From JAWLCA01 sp050485905 (GTDB lineage: Bacteria > Pseudomonadota > Alphaproteobacteria > Rhodobacterales > Rhodobacteraceae), in NCBI GenBank assembly GCA_050485905.1, contig JBJHCH010000001.1, positions 1-64,000 on the forward strand: a stretch of DNA of 64,000 bases, given 5' to 3'. Both the position numbers and the translations under genes were made by a program. Shown here piece by piece: positions 1 through 9,300 of the stretch (its first letter is position 1; each line of letters opens with the position of its first letter). The notes under the pieces are model-generated. The model worked only from the letters and a program-made list of their open reading frames with translations, searched no databases and was not told the DNA's origin.

Positions 1-64
1 GGAAGAGATCCTGAGCGGGGCCTTTGTCGTCGAGATCAACGACGATGAACCGACGTCGTCGTAG
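1..64 (+). CDS. 3' end of a gene entering from the left (probable substrate-binding protein)
   Basis: Reading from base 2, 20 codons end in a TAG at 62-64, and the next gene starts directly at 65. Only the tail of the protein is visible (ending INDDEPTSS), so the family cannot be read from it. The genes that follow form a BMP-type nucleoside ABC importer. In such operons the periplasmic binding protein normally precedes the ATPase, which is the only basis for the suggested role. Confidence 0.4.
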   Translation, partial: EEILSGAFVVEINDDEPTSS

Positions 65-1600
65 ATGAGCGTGGACGACGGGGCGCAGGTGGTCCTGCGC
101 CTCGACCGGATCACCAAGCGGTTCGGTGCGCTGACCGCCAACGACGGGATCAGCCTGTCGCTGCGGCGGGGAGAGGTCGTTGCGCTGCTGGGCGAGAACG
201 GCGCGGGCAAGACCACGCTGATGAACATCCTGTTCGGCCATTACACCGCCGACGAGGGCAGCGTGGAGGTATTCGGCCAGCCGCTGCCACCGGGCAACCC
301 GCGCGCGGCGCTGGATGCGGGCGTGGGCATGGTGCACCAGCATTTCACACTGGCCGACAACATGAGCGTGCTGGAAAACATCGTGCTGGGCACCCGGCCG
401 CTGTTCGCCCCCGGTTACGATCGGGCGGCGGCGCTGGCACGCATCCGCCAGCTTTCCGCCGATTTCGGGCTTGCGGTCGACCCGCTGGCGCAGGTGGGCG
501 CGCTGACCGTAGGCGAGCGACAACGGGTGGAGATCCTGAAGGCGCTCTATCGCGACGCGCGCATCCTGATCCTTGACGAGCCTACCGCAGTGCTGACCCC
601 GCAGGAAACCGAGGCGCTGTTCGCTACCCTGCGTCGCGCGGTCGAGCTGGGGCTGGCGATCATCTTCATCTCGCACAAGCTGCACGAGGTTATGGCGGCT
701 GCGCACCGCGTCGTCGTACTGCGCCAGGGCCGCGTGGCGGGCGAGGTTGCGGTGGCCGACACTGACCGGGAGCAGCTTGCCGCCCTGATGGTCGGACACG
801 AGGTGCGGCCTGCAACAGTCACGCCGGGGGCGGGGGGTGCGGTCGTCCTGCAACTCGATGGGGTTTCGACCGAAGATATCGCGAATGCGCCGGGTCTTCG
901 CGATGCCGACCTGTCGCTGCATGCGGGCCAGGTCGTCGGCATCGCCGGTGTGTCCGGCAATGGCCAGGCGGCGCTGTCGGATTTGCTGTCGGGCCTCGCG
1001 GCGCCCGCGCAGGGGCGGATGCTTCTGTTCGGCCAGATGCCGGCCCGCTGGACCCCGCGCGACGCGGTGCGCGCGGGCGTCGGCCGCATCCCCGAGGATC
1101 GGCACCGCACCGGCGCGATTGCCGATTTCGACCTGACCGAGAATGCGATGCTGGAACGCTATGCCGAGCCGGGCTTCTCCCGCTCCGGCTGGCTGAACTG
1201 GCGCGCCGCACGCGGGTTCGCCCGCGCGATCATCGAACGCTACGACGTGCGCTGCCCCGGCCCCGACACACGGATCCGGCTGCTGTCGGGCGGCAACATG
1301 CAGAAGCTGATCCTCGGCCGAGTGCTGGAGCCGGGGCCGAGGATCATCCTGGCCAACCAGCCGGTGCGGGGGCTGGATATCGGGGCAGTCACCTACGTCC
1401 ATTCCCGCCTGCTGGAGGCGCGGGACGCCGGCGCGGCGGTGCTGCTGATCTCCGAGGATCTGGACGAGGTGATGGGCCTGTCGGACGTGATCCACGTTGT
1501 CTCACGCGGACGGCTGTCGCCGGCATTCCGCCGCGGGCAGATGACGGCGGCGGAACTGGGTCTGTGGATGGCCGGAACGGGGTTTGCCGATGCGGCTTGA
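65..1600 (+). CDS. ABC transporter ATP-binding protein, nucleoside/nucleobase importer (two ABC domains)
   Basis: A 511-residue ATPase with two fused ABC domains, the arrangement of sugar and nucleoside importers of the RbsA/YufO type. The first domain has Walker A GENGAGKT at residues 43-50, an LTVGERQ signature and Walker B ILILDEPTAVL. The second is partly degenerate: GVSGNGQA replaces Walker A and ILANQPVRGLD replaces the usual DEP, although LSGGNMQ remains, so the first site probably does most of the hydrolysis. The ATG at 65 follows the previous stop directly. The gene overlaps the first permease, which implies translational coupling. Substrate class is inferred from the two permeases and the cytosine deaminase downstream. 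Confidence 0.9.
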   Translation: MSVDDGAQVVLRLDRITKRFGALTANDGISLSLRRGEVVALLGENGAGKTTLMNILFGHYTADEGSVEVFGQPLPPGNPRAALDAGVGMVHQHFTLADNMSVLENIVLGTRPLFAPGYDRAAALARIRQLSADFGLAVDPLAQVGALTVGERQRVEILKALYRDARILILDEPTAVLTPQETEALFATLRRAVELGLAIIFISHKLHEVMAAAHRVVVLRQGRVAGEVAVADTDREQLAALMVGHEVRPATVTPGAGGAVVLQLDGVSTEDIANAPGLRDADLSLHAGQVVGIAGVSGNGQAALSDLLSGLAAPAQGRMLLFGQMPARWTPRDAVRAGVGRIPEDRHRTGAIADFDLTENAMLERYAEPGFSRSGWLNWRAARGFARAIIERYDVRCPGPDTRIRLLSGGNMQKLILGRVLEPGPRIILANQPVRGLDIGAVTYVHSRLLEARDAGAAVLLISEDLDEVMGLSDVIHVVSRGRLSPAFRRGQMTAAELGLWMAGTGFADAA

Positions 1601-2639
1601 ACCCGTCGCCCATCCCAGCCTTTTGCGCACGCTGGGCTTTCCCGCGCTGGCGCTGGGTCTGACGGTGGTGGTCGCCTCGCTTCTGGCGCTGGTCGCTGGG
1701 GCGGAGCCGTTCGGGACGCTGGGCCTGATCGTCAAGGGCGCGGTGGGCACCCGGTTCGCGCTGCTGGAAACACTGAACCGCGCCACGCCACTGATCTTCA
1801 CCGGCCTCGCCGTCGCCGTCGCCTTCCGAGCCAAGCTCTGGAACATCGGGGCCGAGGCGCAGCTTTACGCGGGCGCCATCGTCGCGGTGCTGCTGGGCAC
1901 TGGCGCGCTAGGCTGGCCGCCGCTGGCCCTGCTGCCGGTGATCGGGCTGGCGGCGATGGTGGCAGGCGCTTTGGTGCTGCTCGGCCCCGCGATCCTGAAG
2001 GTCCGCTTCGGCGTGGACGAAGTGGTGACAACGCTGCTGTTCAACTTCGTCATGCTGCTATTTGTCTCGCTGCTGCTGGAGGGGCCGCTGAAGGATCCGA
2101 TGGGCATGGGCTGGCCGCAATCCGCCCGCCTGATCCCCGAGGCGCGACTGCCCCGCATGGTCGAGGGGCTGCGACTGCACTGGGGCTTTGGCTTGGGCCT
2201 GATCGCGGCCGTCGTCGTCTGGGTGATCCAGACCCGCACCACGCTGGGCTACGAGATGCGCGCCGTCGGCCAGAACCCGCAGGCCGCGCGCTTCGCAGGC
2301 ATCCCCGTCAACCGGGTGATCGTGAAGACGGCGCTGCTGTCGGGCGGCCTTGCCGCGCTGGCGGGCTTTTCCGAGGTTTCGGGAATGAAGGGCAACCTGA
2401 CGCTCGATCTGTCGCCGGGCTTTGGCTACACCGGCATCATCGTGGCGATGCTGGCCCTGCTGAACCCGCTGGGCGTGGTGGTGGCGGCGCTGTTCGTCGC
2501 AGGCGTGTTTGTCGGTGCCGACAGCATGAGCCGGGCGGCGGATGTGCCGACCTATATCGCCGACATCCTGCTGGCCACGGCGCTGCTGTTCATGGTGCTG
2601 GCAATCTCGCTGACCCGGTTCCGGGTGGTTCGGTCGTGA
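1590..2639 (+). CDS. ABC transporter permease, nucleoside/nucleobase importer (first subunit)
   Basis: A hydrophobic protein of about 349 residues with roughly 8-10 membrane segments and the BPD_transp_2 pattern of BmpB/YufP-type permeases, including GYEMRAVGQNPQAARFAGI in a cytoplasmic loop where the ATPase docks. The ATG at 1590 is chosen. A TTG six bases upstream (1584) is in frame and possible. The start lies inside the end of the ATPase gene and the end overlaps the next permease by 4 bp (GTGA), so the four transporter and enzyme genes read as one operon. It forms the inner-membrane channel with the following gene. Confidence 0.88.
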   Translation: MRLEPVAHPSLLRTLGFPALALGLTVVVASLLALVAGAEPFGTLGLIVKGAVGTRFALLETLNRATPLIFTGLAVAVAFRAKLWNIGAEAQLYAGAIVAVLLGTGALGWPPLALLPVIGLAAMVAGALVLLGPAILKVRFGVDEVVTTLLFNFVMLLFVSLLLEGPLKDPMGMGWPQSARLIPEARLPRMVEGLRLHWGFGLGLIAAVVVWVIQTRTTLGYEMRAVGQNPQAARFAGIPVNRVIVKTALLSGGLAALAGFSEVSGMKGNLTLDLSPGFGYTGIIVAMLALLNPLGVVVAALFVAGVFVGADSMSRAADVPTYIADILLATALLFMVLAISLTRFRVVRS

Positions 2640-3583
2640 TCGAGATCCTCGATATCCTGCTGTCCGCCAGCTTCTGGGCAGCGGTCATCCGCATCGCCAG
2701 CCCGCTGATCTTTGCGACCATGGGAGAGTTGATCTGCGAACGTGCGGGCGTCCTGAACCTCGGGATTGAGGGGATCATGGTCGTCGGCGCCTTCGCCGGC
2801 TGGATGACCGTCTATTCCGGCGGCGGGCTGTGGCTGGGTGTGGTCGTTGCGATGGGTGCAGGGATGCTGTTCGGTCTGCTGCATTCCACCCTGACCGTGC
2901 CCTTCGGCCTGTCGCAGCATGTGGTGGGGCTTGGCATCACGCTGCTGGCGACGGCGGCCACCTATTTCGCCTATCGCCTCGCCCTGCCGCGCGTGACCAC
3001 GCCCCCGCGGATCGAGCCGTTCCGGGAATGGCCGATCCCCTATCTGTCCGACATACCCGTGCTCGGTCCCGCGCTGTTCGCGCAGACACCCCTGACTTAT
3101 CTGGCCTTTGCACTGGTGGGCGTAGTTGCCTTCACGCTCTACCGCACGCCGCTGGGCATGGCCCTGCGCGCGGTGGGCGAAAATCCGGCGGCGGTAGAGG
3201 CGCAGGGTCTTTCCGTCACCGCCCTGCGCATGGGCGCGGTGATCGTGGGCTCGGGGCTGATGGCAGTGGGCGGGGCCTTCCTGACGATGAGCGCGTTCAA
3301 TTCCTTCTTCTTCGAGATGGTGAACGGCCGCGGCTGGGTCTGCATCGCGCTGGTCGTCTTTGGCGCTTGGCGGCCGGGCAAGGCGATGCTGGGGGCGGTG
3401 CTGTTCGCGGCCTTCGACGCACTGCAGATCCGGCTGCAGCAGACGCCGCTGGGCGCGCAGGTGCCCTATCAGGTGTTCCTGATGATGCCCTTCCTGCTGT
3501 CGATCCTGGCGCTGGTGGTGATGTCGCGCCGCGCCGCGGTGCCCGCCGCCCTGATGGTGCCCTACAGAAAGGGGGAACGCTGA
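2636..3583 (+). CDS. ABC transporter permease, nucleoside/nucleobase importer (second subunit)
   Basis: A 315-residue membrane protein of the YufQ-type BPD_transp_2 family. ERAGVLNLGIEGIMVVGAF near the N-terminus and GMALRAVGENPAAVEAQGL in the docking loop are characteristic of this half of nucleoside importers. It starts with GTG at 2636 within a GTGA overlap with the upstream permease, and its TGA overlaps the ATG of the cytosine deaminase (TGATG at 3581-3585). It is expected to pair with the preceding permease and the ATPase to import purine or pyrimidine bases or nucleosides. Confidence 0.88.
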   Translation: MIEILDILLSASFWAAVIRIASPLIFATMGELICERAGVLNLGIEGIMVVGAFAGWMTVYSGGGLWLGVVVAMGAGMLFGLLHSTLTVPFGLSQHVVGLGITLLATAATYFAYRLALPRVTTPPRIEPFREWPIPYLSDIPVLGPALFAQTPLTYLAFALVGVVAFTLYRTPLGMALRAVGENPAAVEAQGLSVTALRMGAVIVGSGLMAVGGAFLTMSAFNSFFFEMVNGRGWVCIALVVFGAWRPGKAMLGAVLFAAFDALQIRLQQTPLGAQVPYQVFLMMPFLLSILALVVMSRRAAVPAALMVPYRKGER

Positions 3584-4860
3584 TGTTCGATCTGATCGTG
3601 AAGGGCGGCACCCTGCCCGATGGCACCGTGGCCGACATTGGCATCCGCGCCGAGACCATCACCGCCATCGACCGGCTGGACGGCGCCGAGGCAGGCGAGG
3701 TGATCGACGCCACCGGCGATCTGGTCAGCCCGCCCTTCGTCGATCCGCATTTCCACATGGACGCAACGCTCAGCTACGGCACGCCGCGGATCAACGCATC
3801 CGGCACGCTGCTGGAGGGGATCGCGCTGTGGGGCGAGTTGAAGCAGATCGCCACGGTCGATGACATGGTGGCGCGCGCGCTGGCCTATTGCGACTGGGCA
3901 GCGTCGACGGGCCTGCTGGCGATCCGCAGCCATGTGGACACTTGCGACGATGACCTGAAGGGCGTTCAGGCCCTGCTGCAGGTGCGCGAGGCGGTGAAGG
4001 GCTATATCGACCTGCAACTCGTCGCCTTTCCGCAGGACGGCTTCTATCGCGATCCGACAGCGCGGGCGAATACGATCCGCGCTTTGGACATGGGCGTCGA
4101 TATCGTGGGCGGCATTCCACATTTCGAACGGACCATGGCCGATGGCGCGGCCTCGGTCCGCGAATTGTGCCAGATCGCGGCGGATCGCGGCCTGATGGTC
4201 GACATGCATTGCGACGAAACCGACGATCCCCATTCCCGCCATATCGAAACGCTCGCTTTCGAAACCCAAAGGCTCGGCCTGCAGGGCCGGGTGGCGGGCA
4301 GCCACCTGACTTCGATGCATTCGATGGACAATTACTACGTCTCGAAACTTCTGCCGCTGATCGCCGAGGCGCAGGTGGCCGCCATTCCCAATCCGCTGAT
4401 CAACATCGTGCTGCAGGGCCGCCATGACACGTTTCCGAAACGCCGCGGATTGACGCGGGTAAAGGAAATGCAGGCGCTGGGAATTACCGTGGGCTGGGGG
4501 CAGGATTGCGTTCTGGACCCGTGGTATCCGCTGGGCACTGCCGACATGCTGGACGTGGCCTTCATGGGGCTGCATGTGGCGCAAATGACCAGCCCGGCCG
4601 AGATGCGCCGCTGCTTCGACATGGTGACGGTGGAAAATGCCGCCATCATGGGGCTTTTCGACCTGGGCCTGCAGGTCGGTGCCCGCGCCTCGCTGGTGGT
4701 TCTGGATGCCGGAAATCCGGTCGAGGCTTTGCGGACCCGCGCGGTGCGTCTTCTGGTCATTTCGCGGGGGCGTGTGATTGCGCGCAGCGCGCGCGGACGC
4801 GCGACCCTGTCGATCCCGAACCGGCCCGAAACGGTCCAGAGACGCCATTTGCCGCGATAA
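3583..4860 (+). CDS. codA: Cytosine deaminase (amidohydrolase family)
   Basis: A 425-residue amidohydrolase close in length to E. coli CodA. Catalytic landmarks are present in order: the metal-binding DPHFHMD (His56, His58), HCDETDD near residue 205, GSHLTSMHS near 237, and WGQDCVLDPWYPLGTADML near 305, whose Asp matches the active-site acid of CodA. The family converts cytosine to uracil and ammonia in the cytoplasm for pyrimidine salvage. The ATG at 3583 shares bases with the stop of the permease gene, so substrate import and deamination are co-expressed. Isoguanine or another oxopurine/pyrimidine remains possible as the true substrate. Confidence 0.85.
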   Translation: MFDLIVKGGTLPDGTVADIGIRAETITAIDRLDGAEAGEVIDATGDLVSPPFVDPHFHMDATLSYGTPRINASGTLLEGIALWGELKQIATVDDMVARALAYCDWAASTGLLAIRSHVDTCDDDLKGVQALLQVREAVKGYIDLQLVAFPQDGFYRDPTARANTIRALDMGVDIVGGIPHFERTMADGAASVRELCQIAADRGLMVDMHCDETDDPHSRHIETLAFETQRLGLQGRVAGSHLTSMHSMDNYYVSKLLPLIAEAQVAAIPNPLINIVLQGRHDTFPKRRGLTRVKEMQALGITVGWGQDCVLDPWYPLGTADMLDVAFMGLHVAQMTSPAEMRRCFDMVTVENAAIMGLFDLGLQVGARASLVVLDAGNPVEALRTRAVRLLVISRGRVIARSARGRATLSIPNRPETVQRRHLPR

Positions 4861-4905
4861 TCCGCCTGCCGGGCCGATCTCCACGATTGATTTCAACGGG
4901 TTCTC

Positions 4906-4933
4906 TTGCGCGCTGCCATTTTGCTCATATTAT
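4906..4933 (+). promoter_or_regulatory. Candidate sigma-70 promoter for the H-NS-like gene
   Basis: TTGCGC at 4906-4911 and TATTAT at 4928-4933 are separated by 16 bases, in an AT-richer stretch about 50 bases before the H-NS-like start codon. This fits a housekeeping promoter but rests on two hexamers only. Confidence 0.4.
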
Positions 4934-4984
4934 CTGCAATGCGAAAACCGCCCGAGAATATTTCCAGGGCGTTGGGAGAATGAA

Positions 4985-5323
4985 ATGAAAAAGAACGAAG
5001 CGAAGAAACTGGATCTGGATGCCTTGTCACTGGACGAGTTGAAGACGCTGCGCCGTGACGTAGAGAAGGCGATTAACGACTTCAAGGATCGCCAGCTTGA
5101 AAAGGCCCGCGAAGAGGTCGAGGCGGTTGCCAGAAAGCATGGATATTCGCTTTCCGTGATCGCGGGAGTGGGCGGTGGCCGGAAACGCAAGTCGAGCGCG
5201 CCGAAATACGCGCATCCCAAGGAATCCGGGCTGACCTGGTCCGGTCGCGGGCGGCGTCCGCGCTGGGTGACCGAGGCGCTGGAGTCCGGCGCGAAACTCG
5301 ACGATCTGAAGATCGGCAAGTGA
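4985..5323 (+). CDS. H-NS family nucleoid-associated regulator (HvrA-like)
   Basis: A 112-residue protein with an N-terminal charged coiled-coil region (about residues 8-55) for dimerisation. The C-terminal H-NS DNA-binding motif TWSGRGRRPRWV is at about residues 85-96, preceded by a Lys/Arg-rich linker. Such proteins bind curved AT-rich DNA. In Rhodobacter the relative HvrA activates light-harvesting and reaction-centre genes in dim light, so a link to the photosynthesis block further on is plausible but inferred. The ATG at 4985 is preceded by GGGAG. A second ATG at 4980 is out of frame. The gene stands alone with its own promoter candidate. Confidence 0.88.
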   Translation: MKKNEAKKLDLDALSLDELKTLRRDVEKAINDFKDRQLEKAREEVEAVARKHGYSLSVIAGVGGGRKRKSSAPKYAHPKESGLTWSGRGRRPRWVTEALESGAKLDDLKIGK

Positions 5324-5342
5324 TCTACTCCGGGGCCGGGCA

Positions 5343-6308
5343 TTGATCCGGCCGGTGCGGCGCTTCATACTGCGGCGCAGAATGGGATACACCGGCAAGC
5401 TCTGGTGGGCGGCGCTCCGCGGCGTCTGGAACGCGATGGGTGACCGCAACCTCGGCCTCATCGCGTCTGGCGTGGCGTTCTGGGCGATGCTGGCGATCTT
5501 TCCCGGCATCGCGGCGCTGATCGCGCTCTGGGGCTATCAGGCCGATCCGGGCGTTGTGGCGGCGCAACTGCCGCTCTTGCGGGATTTCCTGCCCGATGAC
5601 GGCTACCGATTGATCAGCAATCAGGTGAACACGCTGGTTGCGGCCAATGTCAGCACGCTGGGCTGGACCAGCGTGATCTCCACTCTCATCGCGCTCTGGT
5701 CGGCGCGCACCGGGGTGGGGGCGCTGGTGCAGGGCGTCAATGCGATCTCAGGCAAGCAGAACCGGGGCGGGCTGCGCGATATGGTGATGGCCTTCGTGCT
5801 GACCTTTGCGCTGATGGGTGTGGCGATCGTGGCGCTGGTATCCTTCGTGGTGCTGCCGATCGTGGTGGCCTTTGTCCCGCTTGGCCCGCTGGCCGGCCTT
5901 GCGGTCAGCGCCGCGCGCTGGGTCGTGGCGCTGGGCGTCGTGGTGATGGGCATTGCGGTGATCTACCGCTACGGGCTGAACCGCCCGGATGCGCGCCCCC
6001 GCCCGCGCTGGTTCACGCCGGGGCTGGCGCTTGCCGTCGGGCTCTGGGCCTTCGCCTCGTGGTCGTTCTCGTTCTACCTGTCGAATTTCGGGAACTATAA
6101 CGAGATCTACGGCTCCATCGGCGCGGTCGCCGCGCTTCTGATGTGGTTCTACATCTCTGCCTATGTCGTGCTTCTTGGCGCCGCGCTGAATGCAGAGCTT
6201 GAGCGGGAGAAGGCCATCCTGGCCGAGGCAGAGCGCGAGGCAGAGGAAACTGCCGCTAGCCCGGCCGGGCCGGACGATGCGCCGACGCTGGACCGGGCCG
6301 AAGCCTAG
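5343..6308 (+). CDS. YihY/virulence factor BrkB family inner-membrane protein
   Basis: A membrane protein of up to 321 residues with about six hydrophobic segments. Family hallmarks include the N-terminal GLIASGVAFWAMLAIFPG and the late FGNYNEIYGSIGAVAALLMW stretch. The family was once thought to be RNase BN; its real function is poorly defined. The start is uncertain: a TTG at 5343 gives the longest form, GTG 5355 and ATG 5382 are alternatives, and none has a strong ribosome-binding site. The C-terminal tail is acidic and Ala-rich. The stop shares four bases (CTAG, 6305-6308) with the stop of the convergent tamB. Confidence 0.85.
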   Translation: MIRPVRRFILRRRMGYTGKLWWAALRGVWNAMGDRNLGLIASGVAFWAMLAIFPGIAALIALWGYQADPGVVAAQLPLLRDFLPDDGYRLISNQVNTLVAANVSTLGWTSVISTLIALWSARTGVGALVQGVNAISGKQNRGGLRDMVMAFVLTFALMGVAIVALVSFVVLPIVVAFVPLGPLAGLAVSAARWVVALGVVVMGIAVIYRYGLNRPDARPRPRWFTPGLALAVGLWAFASWSFSFYLSNFGNYNEIYGSIGAVAALLMWFYISAYVVLLGAALNAELEREKAILAEAEREAEETAASPAGPDDAPTLDRAEA

Positions 6309-9300
6309 TAGTCGCGCTCGAAGAACACGCCCAGGCCGGTGTTGCCGTCGCTGCCCAGCCGTCCGCGCACGGTGACCGAGCGGCTGACATCCAGGTTCAG
6401 GTTCAACTCGGTCTTGCCATCGGCGCCGATCGTCACGTCGGTATAGACATTCTCCGACAGGTAGCGCCCCGCCCGCACTGCCGCGGTGCCGTCCTCGCTG
6501 GTGACGACGTCCAGATCGTCCAGCCCGAATCCCTGCCGCAGCCGCCCCACGATCCCGTCGCCGCCGCGCCCGGCCAGCGTGGCGATGGCCGAGGCGAGCT
6601 GCGCCGCCTGCAGGGGTGAAATCGAGGTGATGTCGCGCCCGAACAGAAGCCGTGCCAGCGCCTCCTCCTCGGGCAGGTCGGGGACGGAGCGGAAGGTGAT
6701 CGTGGGCTCGCTCGCCTCGCCCTCGACGATGATCTGCACCACCGTGCCCTCGGTCTCGGTCGTGGCGACCAGCCGGATGAAGGGCACCAGCCGGCCCTGC
6801 AGCGTCGCGGTGCCCTCGTTCAGGGTGAACCGGCGGCCCAGCAGGTCCAGCCGGCCGCGGATCAGGTCCAGCCCGCCCGAGGGCACGATGTCGGATGTCG
6901 TGCCGCCGATCCGCAGCGCGCCGCCCAGTTCCGCATCAAGGCCGCGCCCGCGGATGAAGATCCGGTTCGGTGCGTTCACCGTCACGTCCAGCGCAAAGGG
7001 CCGCGCGCCGCCGCCCGATCCGCCGTTGCCGCCGATCAGCCCGGCCCGGTCGCGGGTCGCGCGCACCTCGGGCGGCTCGGCCACATGGATCAGGTCGGGG
7101 ATCGCGCCGATGCTGCTGCCGCCGCCGGTGGGAATGCGCAGGTTCGTCTCGCCCACGTTCACCGTCCCGGCAATCCGCCCGCCGCCGGTCAGCGGCCCGC
7201 TGATCGCCAGATCGCCCGAGATGATCGTCTCGTAAAGCCGCGGGTCGCTCAGCCGGACGCCGCGCGCCGCCAGCGACAGGTTGGCGTTGAACGGCGCGCT
7301 CAGCGATACCGGCCCGGTCACCGTGATCTGGCCGCCGCCCTGCACATTCGTGGCGACATTCACATTGGCCTGCCCGCCCGACAGGCCCAGCGTCACATCG
7401 CTACCCTCCAGCACCAGCCCGAACTCGGGATCGGCCAGGCGCAGGCCCGGCGCGCGGATCGTGCCCGACAGCGCGGGCAGCCCCGGCGCACCGCGCAGCG
7501 CAAGGTCAAAGCTGATCGGCCCCTGCACCGTGCGCGGCGCGATGAAGGCATTGCCCAGCGCCGCCTGCGCCTGTCCGGTGATCGACAGGTCGGTGGTCGC
7601 AAAATCCGGCGCGGCGGTCCCCGCCACGCGCGCGCTGATCCCGCCCGGCCCGCTGCCCTCCAGGTCGATGCGAAAGCCCGACGCGCTTTCAAGGATCTGC
7701 CCGCCCAGCGTCACCGGGCCGGGAAACTCCGGCACGAAAAGGCCAAGGTTCGCCAGCCGCGCCGTCAGATCCACGCGCCGGTCGTCGCCATTGGCCGTGC
7801 CCTCGGCCTCGACGGTAAGCTGCGGGTTGGTCAGGCGCAGCCGTTCCAGCCGGATGCGCCCCTCGTCCTCGCTCGCCGCCAGGCTCAGCGCGCTTTCGCC
7901 GGCCAGCAGCCGGTCGGCCTCGGTCTGGCCGATGGCAATGTTGCGGGTGGTCGCGTTCAATTCCACGCGGCGCAGCGTGCCCTGTTCCTCGACCATGGCC
8001 TGCGCGGCCATCGACCCGCGGTAGCGCGGGCCAAGCGCCGAAAGATCGCTGAACGACAGATCCGCCTCCAGCCGGCTGGCGCCCTCGGCCACCACCCCGG
8101 TCACGGCCGCGGCCAGCGTCGCCGCCGTCACGTCCAGCCGGTCGATGGTCACCGTGCCATCGGAAATCAGCACCTCGGTTCCGATCCGGCTGTCGCCCGC
8201 CAGCAGGCCATCGACCTCGGCCTGACCGATCGACAGGTTCCGCCCGCGGGCCTCGGCGGTGACGCGCTGGCCGCCCGCCTCGTCCACGATCCGCGCATCG
8301 GCCTCCAGCGCGCCGCCATAGGCACCGCCCAGCACGCCCAGGTCGCTGAACTCCAGCCGGGCGGTCACGTTCGACGCGCCACCGGCCACCAGCCCCGCGG
8401 CGGTGGCGCGCAGTGTCGCCGCGCTCACCTCCAGCCGGTCCAGCGTCACCACATCCTCGGCGATCAGCGCATCCAGATCGATCCGGCTTTCGCCCGCCAG
8501 CAGCGCATCGGCCTCGGCCTGCCCCACCGACAGGTCGTAGCCGCGCGCCCGCGCGCTGACCCGCTGGCCGCGCGGATCCTCGATCAGCCGCGCATCGGCG
8601 GTCAGCCGGCCGCCATAGGGGCCGCCCAGCACCGACAGGTCGGCGAAATCCACCTCGGCGGTGATGTCGGATTCGCCGCCGCCGACCCGGCCGCTGGCCT
8701 CGGCGCTCAGCGTTCCGGCGCGCACCGACAGCGCGCGCAGGTCGATGCCTTCGGTCGTGCGCCGCGCCGACAGGTCGATCCGGCTTTCGCCCGCCAGCAG
8801 CCGGTCGGCCTCGGGCTGGTCCAGCGTCAGGTCGCGGCCGCGGATCGACAGGTCGGCGTCGAACTGCCCCGACAGCACCTCGAAGCTGCCATCCACCCCG
8901 GCACTGGCCGCACCCGACAACTCGCGCCCGGCCAGATCCGAGAACCGCGTCAGATCGTCCAGCCGCGCCTCGGCCTGGGCGGTCAGGCGCAGCGCCGCAT
9001 CCAGCCCCTCGATCTGCAGCGCGCCGTCCAGCCCGTAATCCTCGCCCGCAAGGGTCAGGCCGGGCAGCCGCAGCGGCGTGCCGTCCTGCCAGATCACCCG
9101 CGTCTGGCCTTCGATCTCGGACCCCAGCGCGCGCGCCAGCGCCGGATCGGCGGGTTCCAGACCACGGGCGGCAAAGCGGATCGTGCCGCCGACCAGCCGT
9201 CCGCCGCCCGCCCGCGCCGGGGCGATCCGCCCCGATCCGTCCAGCGTCAGCGCGCCGATCTCGATCTCGTCGCGCCGGATGTCGCGGCCGCTCAGGTCCA

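Noticed and set aside
4887..4902. A 16-base exact match (TTGATTTCAACGGGTT) to part of the composite element copy 1 at 13863-13878
   Set aside because: Neither the palindrome nor the TTAA-N7-TTAA box is found at the expected distances, so it is not counted as a fourth copy. It may be chance or a relic.
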